Positions 44,440 to 57,117 of a stretch of DNA of 64,000 nucleotides are shown one piece after another. A program made the translations under genes and the position numbers. Positions within the stretch are counted from its first letter, which is position 1. Each line of letters begins with the position of its first letter. The DNA is from Norana najaformis (lineage: Eukaryota; Annelida; Clitellata; Crassiclitellata; Hormogastridae): NCBI GenBank assembly GCA_964023275.1, contig OZ029915.1, positions 13,832,712-13,896,711 on the forward strand. Reading direction: 5' to 3'. The notes under the pieces were generated by a model. It was not told the origin of the DNA. It made no database searches and worked only from the letters and a program-made list of their open reading frames with translations.

Positions 44440-44752
44440 ACCAGGTTGTGAAACACATTGGAGTTTCTTAACACTTGGCTCTCGGGTCTTCTAGGTAGCC
44501 GGTCCAAAGCTTTGGATTTCACTGCCCATTTCAGTTTGTTCTGTCAATTCTCGCTGTCATTCAGGTCTAGACTAAAGACATCTCTTTCAACTTGCTTATC
44601 CACCATGGCCTCGCTTCTGGTTTCTCTGAACTCTCAGAATTCAGCCCGGCTTCTGCAACAGATTATGATTTTGACTGCAATTTTGACTTGAAACGACCAT
44701 CAACTGATGCCCTAGGCATTATAACGGCGCTGTAGAAGTCATTAGATTAGAT
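44440..44752 (+). mobile_element. L2-like LINE, 3' end
   Basis: VAGPKLWISLPISVCSILAV is read near 44500, and the tail is atcaactgatgccctaggca ending in (attag)n. Short 5'-truncated copy. Confidence 0.75.
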
Positions 44753-45611
44753 TCAACTCTTCCAGGCTTCCGGCTTTTGTTGCTGTCCATCGATTGACTG
44801 TCAGCTGATGTACAGCATGAAGTGATCCTTCCCTGCTTAAATGTGTTGAGCTCATTCAGGTGGACAAAAATATCAGCCAAATAAGCCATTTGGGTAATCA
44901 GTCCCCATTTTGAAACAGTTATGACCAATTACCCTTTGTTCTAGATAAATTCACAGAGCTCATTTTGGTGCTGAAACACTCATCAGGACTTTGCCCCTGG
45001 ATGGCCAGAGCTCTTCGTCTAGCACCACTATCATTGCACAATCCCACTGAGTCGTGAATTCAAAGCATTTGCCTTCAACTGGTTCCCAATGTTTACAAAT
45101 TTACTAAGCATGCTGTTTAGTTCTATTGACATTTTCCTCGTGGCAAGGCTTTCCCTGTGAACGAAGCAGTGAGTCAACTTGCTTTCAAGTGTTACGCTCT
45201 TGATTTAGGCAACCACTCCAGAATGCCGCCATGTCATTGTCAGCACCATGAAAACATATGCTGACACAAAACATGAAATCCAACCCACATTTTCATAATG
45301 TTGTCGTCACTTAAAACCTTGAACAAGTCTGAACTAATTGCATTTGTTGCTAGTGATTCAGAAAAGAAAAAATTGCCTCCAACTGCCCTCATGCTCAAAA
45401 TGCACATAAACCATCAGCTAATGTTTCATCAAGCTACAAATACCTTTCCTCATTTAATCTGGTTTATGCACTCATCTTTGTTTGAAAACATGAGCCAGAT
45501 CATCAATTCTTTGCAACTATACAGCACAAGTTATATTATTTTGCGGATTGGCAACCCCATGGCATGCAAATCAGCAGCGGTCTGCAGGCCACCAATTTGA
45601 GAAGCACTGCC
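44753..45611 (-). mobile_element. hAT transposon relic (ZBED5/SCAND3-like transposase)
   Basis: The minus strand reads FVHRESLATRKMSIELNSML then SKFVNIGNQLKANALNSRL and, shifted, MAYLADIFVHLNELNTFKQG, matching the C-terminal half of domesticated-type hAT transposases. The right end is a hAT-type terminus (on minus, cagtgcttctcaaattggtg) at about 45607. The left terminus is missing, apparently cut by the L2 fragment. Multiple stops. Confidence 0.8.
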
Positions 45612-47844
45612 CTATAGAATCATAGCAGTTAACAACAGTAATGTCTAAAAATAATACTCTTTATTCAAAACATGATCAGGTCTAAGATGTATGCACATCT
45701 TTTCTCAGTTTCACATAAAAAGTCAAACTACCAAAACATACCCAAAATATGTAAAAACTCCGAGATCCAGGTTTTGTCTTAAACAAATACCTTCTGTCAT
45801 ATACTGTCTTTATATCTGCATAGTTTTAAAACTAAAAAGCTTTTAAATGTTTCCTGTAGTGCAACAGAACCAGTGAATCAGTTCATAATTGATCATGCAT
45901 TTCTTAATGTTAAATGCTTTCCTCCCAGCTTAACATGTTTTTCATGAAACCAAGTTAAATAGGCAGTGGGTAAGCTACAGTTGCAAAGATGCATTTGTAG
46001 TCTACCAGTTAATTTTAAAGTGTGTTATTTTACAATGTGGAAAAATTTATTAAGTCTCGTTACATATTTTTTACTTACATATGTTCAATACCACCACAGC
46101 CCTGATGTTATTAGTAGCTCTACTGAAGTGCCTACATTTACAGCACCAATGCTCACAAACAGTCATTAAGGAATTAATGACTGACTTGAGTAACAAGCAA
46201 CTGACTTCTAAAGTGATTTAGTCATACATGTCACAAGCTATATTAGTCAGATAAGTCATATTAATGACTAAGTAAGTTGTCAGAGCTTGCAGTCAACCTT
46301 TTATGCTGGTAAGGCCCATATGTGTTGCACTTTCACTGCCGACCAGGCTACATAGCACATGATCATTCAGGCAAATGAAATAAACTGTTAATACTTAAAA
46401 GATGCTCTGAAAATTGGCAAAAAACCATTCCAAAACCCGACACAGAAGTGTTCAGCCTCCAGTACAGTACATTCAGTTTAGGGTTATAGAAAGTTCCAGT
46501 TCAGTTCTCAATTTTTTTTACAAACTTGTGACACAGACTGACAGTATAGCAGTTTTACCATTCTGTATAAACCTAATCTTAATTTAACTGTTTGACAATG
46601 TCAATATAAGGCACATGCAATCACTTTCTGCTAAAGTAGGCCTACATTGCATAATTATCATGCAGGCCTATGAATGACAACCATATTGCTCTAGGGAGTG
46701 GAATTTTTGAGTTTGACCACTTACCAATCAGAAGCAGTCCAATATGGTTGGAAACATGCTTCCAACTGGCACAAAAGCGGTGCTCTGAGTGAGAATTTTC
46801 TTGGCAAGAAAATCAAGCAGTTGAAACTTCCAAAAAACTATTAGCCTTAGATTATACTTTCCAAAGTCACAAGAATCCAATAACTGATGATGGCAACATC
46901 ATGACGAAATTAGCAACTTCAGTTGCTGACTCAGCAACTGGTTTCAACTTGAGGGCTCATCAGTGGCAATGGAAGTCCCAGGGACTAAACAGCATCAGAA
47001 AAATCCTCTGCTTTGTGTTACAAGTTGCAATACTAACAATCTTCATTGTGTTTACAACGTTGAACACTATAGGGAAATTCTGTACAGTGTTCCCTGCAAC
47101 AAGTGATACAGGCTCATTCACTCTTTGTCTAAATGCATGTTACTTACAAGTGTCATCCAAAATCCAAAGTTATGGAATCATCTGCAGTCTATGGATTTCA
47201 TTATCAGATTTCTGCCTGTATAGGTTGAATGACATATTTCATATGATAAAATGCAATCAGACATTTACACTTCTGAATTCAGAGCCTCTCAATACCTGGT
47301 TATCAAAGCTGTGGTTCAATAACTAATTCAGGTCATTCATCCAACATTTTCAATATGAAATGCATATTATACATTCAGAAAATATTGTACTGAATAAGAA
47401 TTTAGGCTTATGCATGCACAGCAGAACACAGCTTCTACAAAAGCTGTTGCAGCATAAACTTTTGTTAGAAGTGCAGATTGCAATAAAATGTTTTCAATAC
47501 TTCCAGTGCAACTTCTTGTCCTCAAGCACCATAACAAAGATACATTGATATATACCAGAACAGTGGCAGCGAAGCAGTAATAACCTGAAGCTGCATATTC
47601 GCAATAAAGATCAACGTTAAAAGCCACCGCTGGGTGCAGTGATGGCATGGTATGCAAGAAATATGGTATGGTAAAAATTCAAGCTAAACTTAATATTTTA
47701 GATTCTACCAAGTCCTCACTTGTTACCAAAAAAAAGAACAAAAAAGTGTAATATTTACAATGTTAATCGCATTTCTCATTATATTACTCTGTCATCAGTT
47801 ATAGTTATACCATAATTAAAAGTTGTATAAGTAGCTGTACATTC

Positions 47845-47960
47845 AACAGAACGTCAGCAAAGTCTCCCATATCAAACAGTCAGGCCACAGGGAAGCACTC
47901 ATTTCCTTTCTTAGACTCCTGATGAACGATGGATGAATCCCAAAGTCCTGTACTCGAACA
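47845..47960 (-). repeat. SINE family B, body fragment
   Basis: The minus strand reads gattcatccatcgttcatca, taagaaaggaaatgagtgct and tttgatatgggagactttgc, colinear with 28600-28700. Confidence 0.65.
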
Positions 47961-49079
47961 AATCATAATCATAAGTGCATATCTGTATCGCACCTCTTCA
48001 AGAAAACTCCTCACAGGTGCTCTTGAGTCGACCAAACAAGACCACGATCGAACACGATGGTCTTCAACAACTGGTGAAATAGAGGCAGAGAAAGGATAAG
48101 AAGCTAAATGTTTCACGTTGTGTGGCAGCTTGTTCCAGGAAGAAGGTTACCATGTGTTGCAGCGTGGAAGCCGATAACAGGGAACAACCAGACTGCTCTG
48201 CACCATCACCACCTGAGTGCAGTCAGAGAGGAACGAGCGCAACCACAGAACAGGACAACACACGACACTAAATGACATTTCAAAACTAAGAGGATGCTGC
48301 TACGGTCAATGCCGCCGTCATAGGCCATTCTCACATTAGAGATGAAGCAGGTTTAACCGACCCTCATCAACAGCCCCAAAAGAGATCAGTAATAATGGAA
48401 CAATGCATCGTATGACTTCTCATTTGCTTACCAACTCAAAATTTTATCAATTTACATTGCTTAGTGCAACTATCCAGATACATATATACATACAAAGGGA
48501 CAAGTGCACAATGACTTACCCAGGTTATTACACACAGTTTGCCCATTAAAACAGCATAATTGTATGGAGCATCAATATGCTCATTATAGTAACACACTGC
48601 CCATCATAATTCAAAAACACTCAAATGAAAACTGAACTTGAAACGAAGCTTAAAATGAAAAACTGATTCATCAATTGCTCTAGACTGACAGATAGTTTAA
48701 ATGGAGCAGGGCTCTTCATAAGTCCCTATCTCCTCCACTGACAACATTTGCCACGGACAACAAACACGAGAACACTAGGATGTGTAAAGGAATCAGTCAG
48801 ACAGATATCAAATTGACTAGATTTGGTATAAAGGGAATATCAATCATCCCCATAAGGAAGCGCCAGAAGTACTGGTAGCCTAGTTTGCAGTTTACTGGTA
48901 CAGGATCATAGAAGTCTGCAGCATGATTATCAATGAACTATATATACCAACCAGTAATCAAATAAAACACAACAATGCAATAAAAATTATTACACAACAA
49001 TCTACAAGTGGTGTTTTAAAACGAATGAACATAGTGAACATCCCACGCCACTCCTCTGATTTGATCATTGGTGGAAAAA

Positions 49080-50100
49080 GGCCAGAATTGTATGTTTGTA
49101 TTTCAACATTTATATAGCACCTCCAGACAGTTTTTCAAAAGCACTACTCATTAGCTTATATACACTACTGTCAAAGTTTGAGAAGAATGTTATAGTCAGA
49201 TAATAATACTTGCTAAACTATAAGTCTCTGCTGAAAAGCGCTCATAGCTCTGAAGACATCTATTCACAACTGACATCTTACCCTGTATTTACAGCCCCAT
49301 AGTCCACACTGCACTAAAGGCGGAGAATGACAACCAATGAAGCACTCAAGCTGATAGTCTAGCACGTCCAGTTCCCCGTGCCCTTATGTCTGAGCTACTC
49401 AAAGAATTCAGAGGTAGCCCAAGCAGAATGGTCGCTGACTGACTAAAAGCCTCTGTAGTGTACAATACATGCCAGTCCAAAAATTGTGACTTGACAAACA
49501 TCAAATTTTCAAATCACAAACAGCAAGTGTGAACTTGTTCAACGACCTGAACCAGTATGTTGCAAGACAGCCAGAAGCAACAATCAGTTGAACCACCATC
49601 CCAGAAGTCATCAAAAAGTTAACAGAAAACAAATTTAAGGCAGATTCAAACAACACTCCACAATACAAACTCCAGCATGTAATGTACAAAAAAGTTAGCA
49701 AGCAGCTCAGAAACAGCCAACCAAAGAAGATAGAAAACAAAAGAGAAGCCACATGGTCTCATTCCATTCTCAAATCACTCAGTAATTTGATTACTGGTAA
49801 TTAGGACAAAACCAGTGATAGAAAACCAGATAATTACAAACAAATTTTAGCGCCAATTAATGTCACCAGGCGATACAAGAACACTTTCTACAAATGAGGC
49901 TGAACAACTAGCCCCAGCATGATATGTGGAGAAGTTTCACTGAGAAATTTAAACAAAAATTAAAAGAATTAGATTGGGCATGCATTTAAGAAAAATACTG
50001 ACAAAAAAATGCTAAGTAAAACAAACCAATCCCTTGTCAAAAAAGACCTGGCAGCAATAACGGCCTATACAACATCTGCCTAAGAGCAGTTATACATCTC
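49080..50100. other. Unassigned, probably repeat-derived
   Basis: An L2-type tail (atttatatagcacctccaga) opens at 49110. 49500-49750 reads on + as NDLNQYVARQPEATIS and KLQHVMYKKVSKQLRNSQ, which looks coding-derived but was not identified. Confidence 0.35.
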
Positions 50101-50109
50101 CGCATTTGG

Positions 50110-50690
50110 GCAATTGGGTTTTGGCACTGCCCATGAGTGCCTGTGGCTTGATGATGAGGTGGTCACACTAGATGGCTCCCATGGTCTGTCACTCCACTTG
50201 TGCCTTGTTGGACCACAAGGCATACTCTTATAAATGACAACATTTGACATGCCCTCATCAAAACTGGTTCTCCTGCAACTAAAGAGTCAGCTGGTCTTAG
50301 CAGGTCCAATGGGAGACATCCACACGGCATCACCCTCATCCTGTAGGACAGTGGAAAATGTCTACCCTGGGATGCCACTGTCAAGGACATCTTGATAGAA
50401 CCTTATCATCATAGAACTGACAAGGCCACGGGTGAAGCCACTGAAATAGCAGCTGAAAGAAAGCATTGCTATTCTGCCTGCACACTGCTTGTGCCCTTGG
50501 CCTTTTAAACCCAATAAACCAAGAAGCCGTGCCTTTTCTTAACAGCCTCGGCCATCATCTTGCGCAGATAACTGGAGACACCAAGGAAACTACTTTTCTC
50601 TATCAGTGCTTATCTGTGACCATTCAGCTTTTCAGTACAGCTGATTTCCACAGCACTTTTGCCACCAAGCACATCAGCCAAGACTAGCCA
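50110..50690 (+). mobile_element. LINE with restriction-like endonuclease, older copy
   Basis: The plus strand reads SPATKESAGLSRSNGRHPHG then ITLIL and SGKCLPWDATVKDILIEPYH, colinear with [33 protein letters not shown] at 42.5 kb. Then INQEAVPFLNSLGHHLAQIT and TTFLYQCLSVTIQLF follow. Several stops and shifts. The nuclease motif is eroded (RHPHG for RRPDG). Confidence 0.75.
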
Positions 50691-51207
50691 TCCAAGAAAA
50701 AATGCCATCCTAATTTTTATATTGCTAATATGTACCTTGGGGAAAATATTATTATAACTATTATTTTTATTAGTATTAATACTGTTAATAATAATAGTAA
50801 ACACCAATAATACTAATCAGCACTGCACTGGAAGGCATGTTTGATAGAACTGCTTAAATTACATAAGCAGTCTTACATGTAAACCATCAATTCTTCTGTT
50901 TGATTAAGCTGGCAAAAACTGAATAGTGCCATAAATATCATTCCAAAGGAATATAGCAAAATTTTATACAGACAGAGTAATGTACTGCTAAATAAAACTG
51001 ATGGTAACTGCAACAAAATGCAAACAAAATATGAAGTGTGCTTCATTAATGTTGACTTTAGCTAATCACTCCTTCTGGGACAGAAGTGAAGAACAAATTA
51101 AAGCAAACAGCAACTACAGCCAGACAAGAATCACACAAGTATCACAAAAAGCTGCTAAAAAGAGACACGAAAACAGCTAAACAGACTGTCAGAGGAGAAG
51201 ACAGCCA

Positions 51208-52305
51208 GTTGTCAACAGTTTTGTGCATTACCTGAAACACATTACTATTTTTGGTAATTTTGCTGTAACTAATTACTTCTTAAAAGTAACGTGCAGCAGT
51301 AATGGATTACTTTTACAAGGTAACAGTACCACAAAATCTTGAGCTACTTTGTCTTACATTTAAACCAGCAAATCTTCACAGAGTATGGTATGTGGTGTAG
51401 GTCATGTTACAGCACTCTGTTGTAAGTATACCAGAAAGTGGTTCTATCTTTGATATGCAATTCTCTGGTAAACTGAACATTTCCACTTGTGCTCAGGTCT
51501 ATTTCATTTAATCATCGATTTCACTATGGTGGAAGCTGAAAGTTCAAGCTGAAAAAAATGCTTTCAATATATGGCACATGAAAGAATTCTTCAAATTTGT
51601 GAGCCAAAGTGACAGAAATATTTCAGCAAAATGTAAACTTTTTTGCCTTTATTGAAAGTTCTTAGTACAGCAATCAAAAGCACATCCAATTTGAAAAATC
51701 ACCTTGCAGTGTGTACGTTTTGCATTCGCTCGCCTGTTTAAAGTTTTTAAATAATTTTCATGTTCTCTACGGTAGATGAAAATTTAGGGAAAACACAAAA
51801 ACCTGTTTTCATTACATGTTTCTTCAACTATATTGAGCTAATGTTGCAAATCAAGCTGTGTTGTTTATTCAGTGTTATTTTAATTGATTTATTTGTCAGG
51901 TGATACTTTGCAATATATTTCGTGAAGAAGTTTTTGTTAAATTCAGTACTGGAATAGCATCTAGTGCACCAGTTAAGGACTTTTTAGTGAGGGTGGCCAA
52001 TACGCAATCAACTTAGCTACAATCATCTGAGATGGTTCTTTTGTTGTGAGCCTATAAGGACCAAGTTACCTCTTTTATAAATTATTATGCCAAACCACCA
52101 ATGCAGCTAAGTCTGACATTAACATTCCCACAGGTAGTAACTAAATAATAATTACCTTAGTTGTGTTGATAAAGTAACTGTAATCAGTAATTCGTTACTC
52201 TTTTTCTAAAACAACTTTATATGTTCCCAGTTGCTTTCCCTGCCCAGTAACTATTTACTGTAACTAATTACTTTTAAAAAGTAGCTATCCAACACAGGTT
52301 GTCAA
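51208..52305 (+). mobile_element. hAT transposon, 1082 bp, BED-finger remnant
   Basis: The 8-mer gttgtcaa at 51208-51215 and 52298-52305 flanks an element starting cagttttgtgc and ending tatccaacacag. Subterminal aactaattactt words occur at both ends. Near 51575-51720 the plus strand keeps a BED-type zinc finger in two frames (EFFKFVSQSDRNISAKCKLF; STAIKSTSNLKNHL). The catalytic region is gone. Confidence 0.82.
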
Positions 52306-52389
52306 GACCATCACCCACATTTAACACCTGCTTGTACAAGATACTTCATCATCCTAAATTTGAATTGGACAATGAAGGCGACAAATGTG

Positions 52390-52710
52390 GAGGCTCATAA
52401 AAGACTGAACAAAGAGGAAGATCTAACACAAACAATAACGAGATGTAAACTGGGTATGTTTGGACATATATGTAGAATGGACAATAGCAGAAAATTTAAC
52501 AAGGTGTGATGACGGGAAATATGGATGGAAATGGGCAACGAGGACGACCTAACTGAGAGTGGATGGAAGATATCAGATTGGTGCCAGAAGGATTTACACA
52601 GTTTGAGCATACTGGCACAGGGCTGCAAAGTGTGGAGACAGGTGATAACATGTGCATTGGACACCTATGGGCTTTCTGTCCATGGATCTTGATGACGATG
52701 ATGACATGCA
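52390..52710 (+). mobile_element. LINE 3' fragment
   Basis: The plus strand reads TITRCKLGMFGHICRMDNSR and, shifted, SDWCQKDLHSLSILAQGCKV with a DTYGLSVHGS end and a (gatgac)n tail, the same LINE family as 40876-41182. Confidence 0.75.
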
Positions 52711-54235
52711 GAAACACAGCAATTGGTAGTTTGTAGACAAACAAGATATGAAATCGACTGCAAAAGATAAGGTTAAACTCTGGACTGTTTTAAAGGTGAA
52801 ACGTGATGGTAGATGGTCAGATAATGTAGCACAAAATGTGTTTGCAGACTAGGAATGGCAAAAGAATATATAAGGAAAGCTGGAATGTAGTACTCTTGTG
52901 AGTTACTTAAAATGTGCCATACAAGTTTTTTGACACATACATACATGCCATGTACATATCATGGTTTTGACCCAGTGGAATACAAGATGATAGAAGTTAA
53001 GAAAATAAATCCATTCAGGACCATGTCTCTTTCAAAGAAAGAGAAACTCAAAAAACTAGTGACAAAAACACTAACAAAAAAGAGTCAAAGAATTGTTAGA
53101 CTTCCACAACATATCTACAGGGCCGGCGTTTATTTGGATCATACCCTAGGATGTATATCTATTTCAACGTAACAATGGTAAATAATGCTTAATTTTCTTG
53201 CATATAAAATTTGACCATCCACAAATATGACACCCAAACCCACAATCTTTCTCTGCAAAAAGTGGCCATAAAATGACCACATGCACAGCAAAAGATGTCG
53301 GCATTGCCTTGAAATTTCTTGGTCTTGATGGTCAAAGAAAAATTTTTTTGCAACAAGGCCTCAGTCTTCAGTTTATGGTTCAAAGGGCTTGCTAAGAATT
53401 GCAACCGTGTTACGCAGTAAGAACACTCTTGATGAGTACACTGTCAGTGGGAAGACCAATGGCGAGGGAGATGACTGGCAGCCACCTTCATTTGCCGAGG
53501 CTAAGAAAAACGAAGTCACTAAAACTTCACATTCATAGCTGCCTCTCAAGGTTAGCTTAATGGACTTAATGCTCCTGTCTATTTCACATCACAGTTTATG
53601 AAAGTTAAGAATTCAATATTATTATATTCAAGTTATATTATTATTATACATAATAACATAATTTGACATTTATAAAACCACTAAAAACACTTGTTACCAA
53701 AGAACAACAATATAAAAATAAATAAACCTGACACTTATGATGATTAAAAATGATATTACTATTTTATTATTAACTGCTGTAGAATAAAAGTACTGCTAAT
53801 TGGATATTAAATGACAAGCTCTATGAAATGTAAGTTTGCAAGGTCATGACTGTTGACTACCAGATGAAACGCAGACACTAAAATCTGTATCATCAATATC
53901 ACCATCTGCTTTTCAGCATGTATACATGAAAAGTTTTTTATCTCACAATACTCTGATCAAACAGTTAAGAGCAAAACCAGCTGCAAAGTACAAACATTGT
54001 TAAAACTCAATTTCTCACCTCTGAGTAAGAATAAACTAGCCATCATAATAAAATATATTCATTTTGTTCAATAAACAAGAACAATGTGTACGAACTGAAA
54101 TACAGGCTCAACACGAGGTTAAGCAGCTTTAAAATTCAAGCCCATGGGACGATGCTTTCTAGAAATATTTTGACATCAGTATTGTATGCTTGTATTTAAA
54201 ACTTCATAATGTTAAATTCTTTAAATTTAGCATTA

Positions 54236-54241
54236 TTTATT
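54236..54241 (-). promoter_or_regulatory. Possible polyadenylation signal of the RASSF gene
   Basis: AATAAA on the minus strand, about 320 bp beyond the stop codon; the nearest canonical signal I saw. Confidence 0.45.
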
Positions 54242-54561
54242 GCAAACTATCTAACACCTATTTACTTCTTATATTTTTTACTAATTTATTGATATCTGAC
54301 CGAGATGTGAAAACAATAGAACAGCTACAAATTCTCATTTGAAATGTTGTCCCTGTGCTGTTCTTCCCATGGGCTGAGCTTAATAGGCAATAGTACCTCT
54401 TGTTTTGCCTGCACAAACCACAAGAAAAATGATTTCTTACAGCACTATCCAAGTAGAAATACACCACCCACAGTCTCTGTCTGCAGACGAAATGACTGTT
54501 AGCTATTCAGCATCTCAAACTGCTTCCCTCAGATTGCTTCATTTGACCTTCAGGTCAGAGG

Positions 54562-57117
54562 TCATACAAAGAGAGGAGTACGCTTTTTGCTAAAAGATGT
54601 ACCAGGCTGTTTTTGCTGCAGATGCTTCTGGATTTCAATCTTGAATTTTCTGTATTTCATCTTGACCTGATCAATGTGTTCAGCTTCTTCTCGATTTAAA
54701 ACACTCAGGAAGCTCTCCAACTCAATCAGGTTAAAGGATTTCCACTAGCAAAAAAGATAATCAAAACCTTAAATCATCAAAGTTCCTATTAACAAATTTC
54801 AATAAAGTTAAAGCAGCAAAAAATAAACTTAACCAAATGAAAATCAACTGGTAACCATAAAAACAAAATCTTATTACACCATGTACAAATCCTGCATGCA
54901 CAATTCTATGCCACCAGAATGTTACAGTACAAACTGTTAAAGTTTTACTAAAAGTAACCTAGAATATACTTATCACTTAAAGATTCGGCTAATAACTGAA
55001 GACAAGTACAGGTTTTGCTACATAAACTCTGATGGTTGCAACTAGTACATTTTCTTGCATAAAACCACACACAGGTATTACCCACACAAGCAGATAACCC
55101 ACAGGAATTAGGAAAACGTGTAACAAAGTTTGGTGTAGCCTGGGCATGCATATACCCCACAAGCCCACACAGAAATAGTCTGCAAGCACTAACCCACATC
55201 TTAAAACATCAAACTGGTACACACGATTTATTTTTACTACATTCTCATTAAATTGAATGGAAAAGTGGACTGTTCAACCATTTTCTTGGTAACAGCAATG
55301 TTTCATATGCTACTGCACTTTTATGTTTAAGTCTATTAGCCGCAATGAATGGACTAGAAAAATTATGGAAAGACAAACATGTGAGCACAGACACAAAAAA
55401 AAGATTGGTGAGGGCCTTGATTATACCAACAGTAACATACGGCAGTGAGACGTGGACAATGACCAAGAAAATGGAGAAAAAAATCAATGCTTGTGAAATG
55501 TGGGTATGGAGGAAGATGCTGAGAACATCATGGACGGAGAAAAGGACTAATGAATGGGTACGCATGGCGATTGGAATTGAGCAAGATGAGACATTACAAC
55601 AAACAGTGCTAAAATCAAAGCTGAGGTTCTTTGGACATGTTATGAGATCAGACGGATTAGAAAAAGAAATGATGCTGGCTTGTGGAGAGGGAAAGAGGAA
55701 ACAAGGGAGACCAAGGAAAAAATGGATGGACAAGATACACGAAGCAACTGGAATGAACTTGGCACAACTAAGGGACGCGACATTGGAAAGAAAGAAATGG
55801 AGAAGATTGATCATGACGGTCGCTAGAGCTCAAAGAGCTGACAGCACAAGGTAAAAAGGTAACTATTATCTCTACCCGAATTAGGTGCAAAATGAATGTC
55901 TCCAATAATGAGATTGCATCAGGTACGATAACAGAAGCATTTGTTATTTCTTCAGCTTACCAAGATTTCAATTTCTCCAGTATCATTTTCTTGTAAAATG
56001 AATTTGTTGTTTTCCAGGCTTTTTATTCCTCCTTCATCGGTCCAGCTTAAGCAGATGGAAAGTGGCAATTCATTATCCTTCAACTGCCTTATAGCACCTG
56101 CAAAATCAGTTGCACAGAAAAACCCATCAGATGTATTTACACACAAATCCAATTACATCGCATCAGCTTAACTTTTCCATCCTTCATCCATCTAAGTAGT
56201 CATTGCACCGGTGAACCTTTGAATCCAGTGACAGTGACAGCCTTAAATTTACTATGGGAAATAGCACAACTGCATGAAACTGAGAAAATCACAACACAAA
56301 AATTCTAAAGAAATCAGTAATGTGCAAACACAATGTCAGACTGCACAGTAGTCTTTTACAGGTCAAAGTGACCATTGCCTTAGTAGTTTTGCATTCATGT
56401 ATTTTCTGTCAAAGACAACATTTTCTTTAATCCTGGACAAGTACAGAAAAACAGTACTCACTTTCATAAACCTTTGTGTTTACTCTGCAGAATCCTAGAT
56501 TCCCTTTTCAGTTTTTCTTCTCAATAATTCCTGTGTAAATGTTATCTAATGAGGCATGTTCCCCTATTAAGTGCTGAACTGAAAGTTCCATTTACACTTT
56601 ACAGCGCTCTTGTGAAGTTTTCAAGATATGCTATATTAAGTGAACAGATAACTAATTAACTAACTAACATCCAGAGGGCTCTGTGATATGAAAGTCTATT
56701 GTGAAGTAGATACCAAGCCAGAGAAGTTACAAGAAATTCAACAATCAGAAAATGAGGAGCAACCAATCGTTAGACAAGGACAGCTATAAGTACAGCATGA
56801 AGCATGAGCAACTTCATTTTCTTAGTCTCAGGAGTGCAAGTGGACAGCCTTCTATACCTAAGTTTCCCATCCACAGTATGCTGTCAGTGTACTCATTTTA
56901 TAACAAATACAGAAAAATTTAAGTCTAGCACACTGATATTTGCTCATTCATCAAAAATCAAAATCAATCAAAAACAGTTTAAAGCCAAACCAAACGAGAG
57001 CAGCTACCTATCTTGCCAGGTCCTTCAATCTTCTCAAATAGCACAAATTTCTCAGGATTATCTGTGATGTTGAATTTAGCAAGCAGAGCCTTTATCACCT
57101 CCTGAGTTGTATCCATA
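54562..57117 (-). CDS. RASSF: RASSF1/3/5-type Ras-association protein, C-terminal exons
   Basis: Coding exons are 57117-57008, 56097-55961 and 54744-54562 (stop TGA), with AG/GT borders and matching phases; 142 residues are visible. The first two encode RA-domain sequence (TTQEVIKALLAKFNITDNPE, KFVLFEKIEGPGKIGAIRQL, KDNELPLSICLSW, NKFILQENDTGEIEIL). The last encodes a SARAH coiled coil (WKSFNLIELESFLSVLNREE, AEHIDQVKMKYRKFKIEIQK) plus a short basic tail. RASSF proteins bind Ras-family GTPases through RA and Hippo-pathway MST kinases through SARAH. The upstream exon must end with two bases of a split codon; no such exon, nor a C1 domain, was recognised up to 64000, so the gene probably continues beyond the window. 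Intron 2 in this set holds an intact-looking LINE fragment. Confidence 0.92.
55340..55860 (+). mobile_element. LINE C-terminal fragment with intact 169-codon frame
   Basis: The frame 55345-55854 reads LEKLWKDKHVSTDTKKRLVR, TYGSETWTMTKKMEKKINAC, LRFFGHVMRSDGLEKEMMLA, KRKQGRPRKKWMDKIHEATG and ends in a basic tail: the post-RT C-terminal domain of RTE- or L1-like LINEs. It is 5'-truncated. No stop interrupts it, so it is young. Antisense to RASSF, in its last intron. Confidence 0.82.

Larger units (their letters stand above)
37883..54561. other. IQUB-RASSF intergenic region (repeat-dense)
   Basis: No host coding exon was recognised between the IQUB start and the RASSF stop. Named repeats are listed separately. 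37900-38690, 38950-40100, 43750-44440, 45620-47840, 48100-49080 and 52720-54560 contain nothing I can identify beyond AT-rich sequence and short fragments of L2-type tails (for example 47970-48010 and 49095-49145). Confidence 0.6.

Noticed and set aside
46901-47326. 141-codon plus-strand ORF
   Set aside because: AT-rich with no domain, and no splice or conservation cue; likely chance.
53189-53404. Possible third copy of the Cys-domain mobile protein (ADIFCCACGHF on minus)
   Set aside because: Only one CxxC-like motif matches; the rest does not align, so the evidence is too thin.
55248-55814. 188-codon minus-strand ORF
   Set aside because: It is the antisense of the LINE C-terminal frame at 55345-55854 and has no domain of its own.
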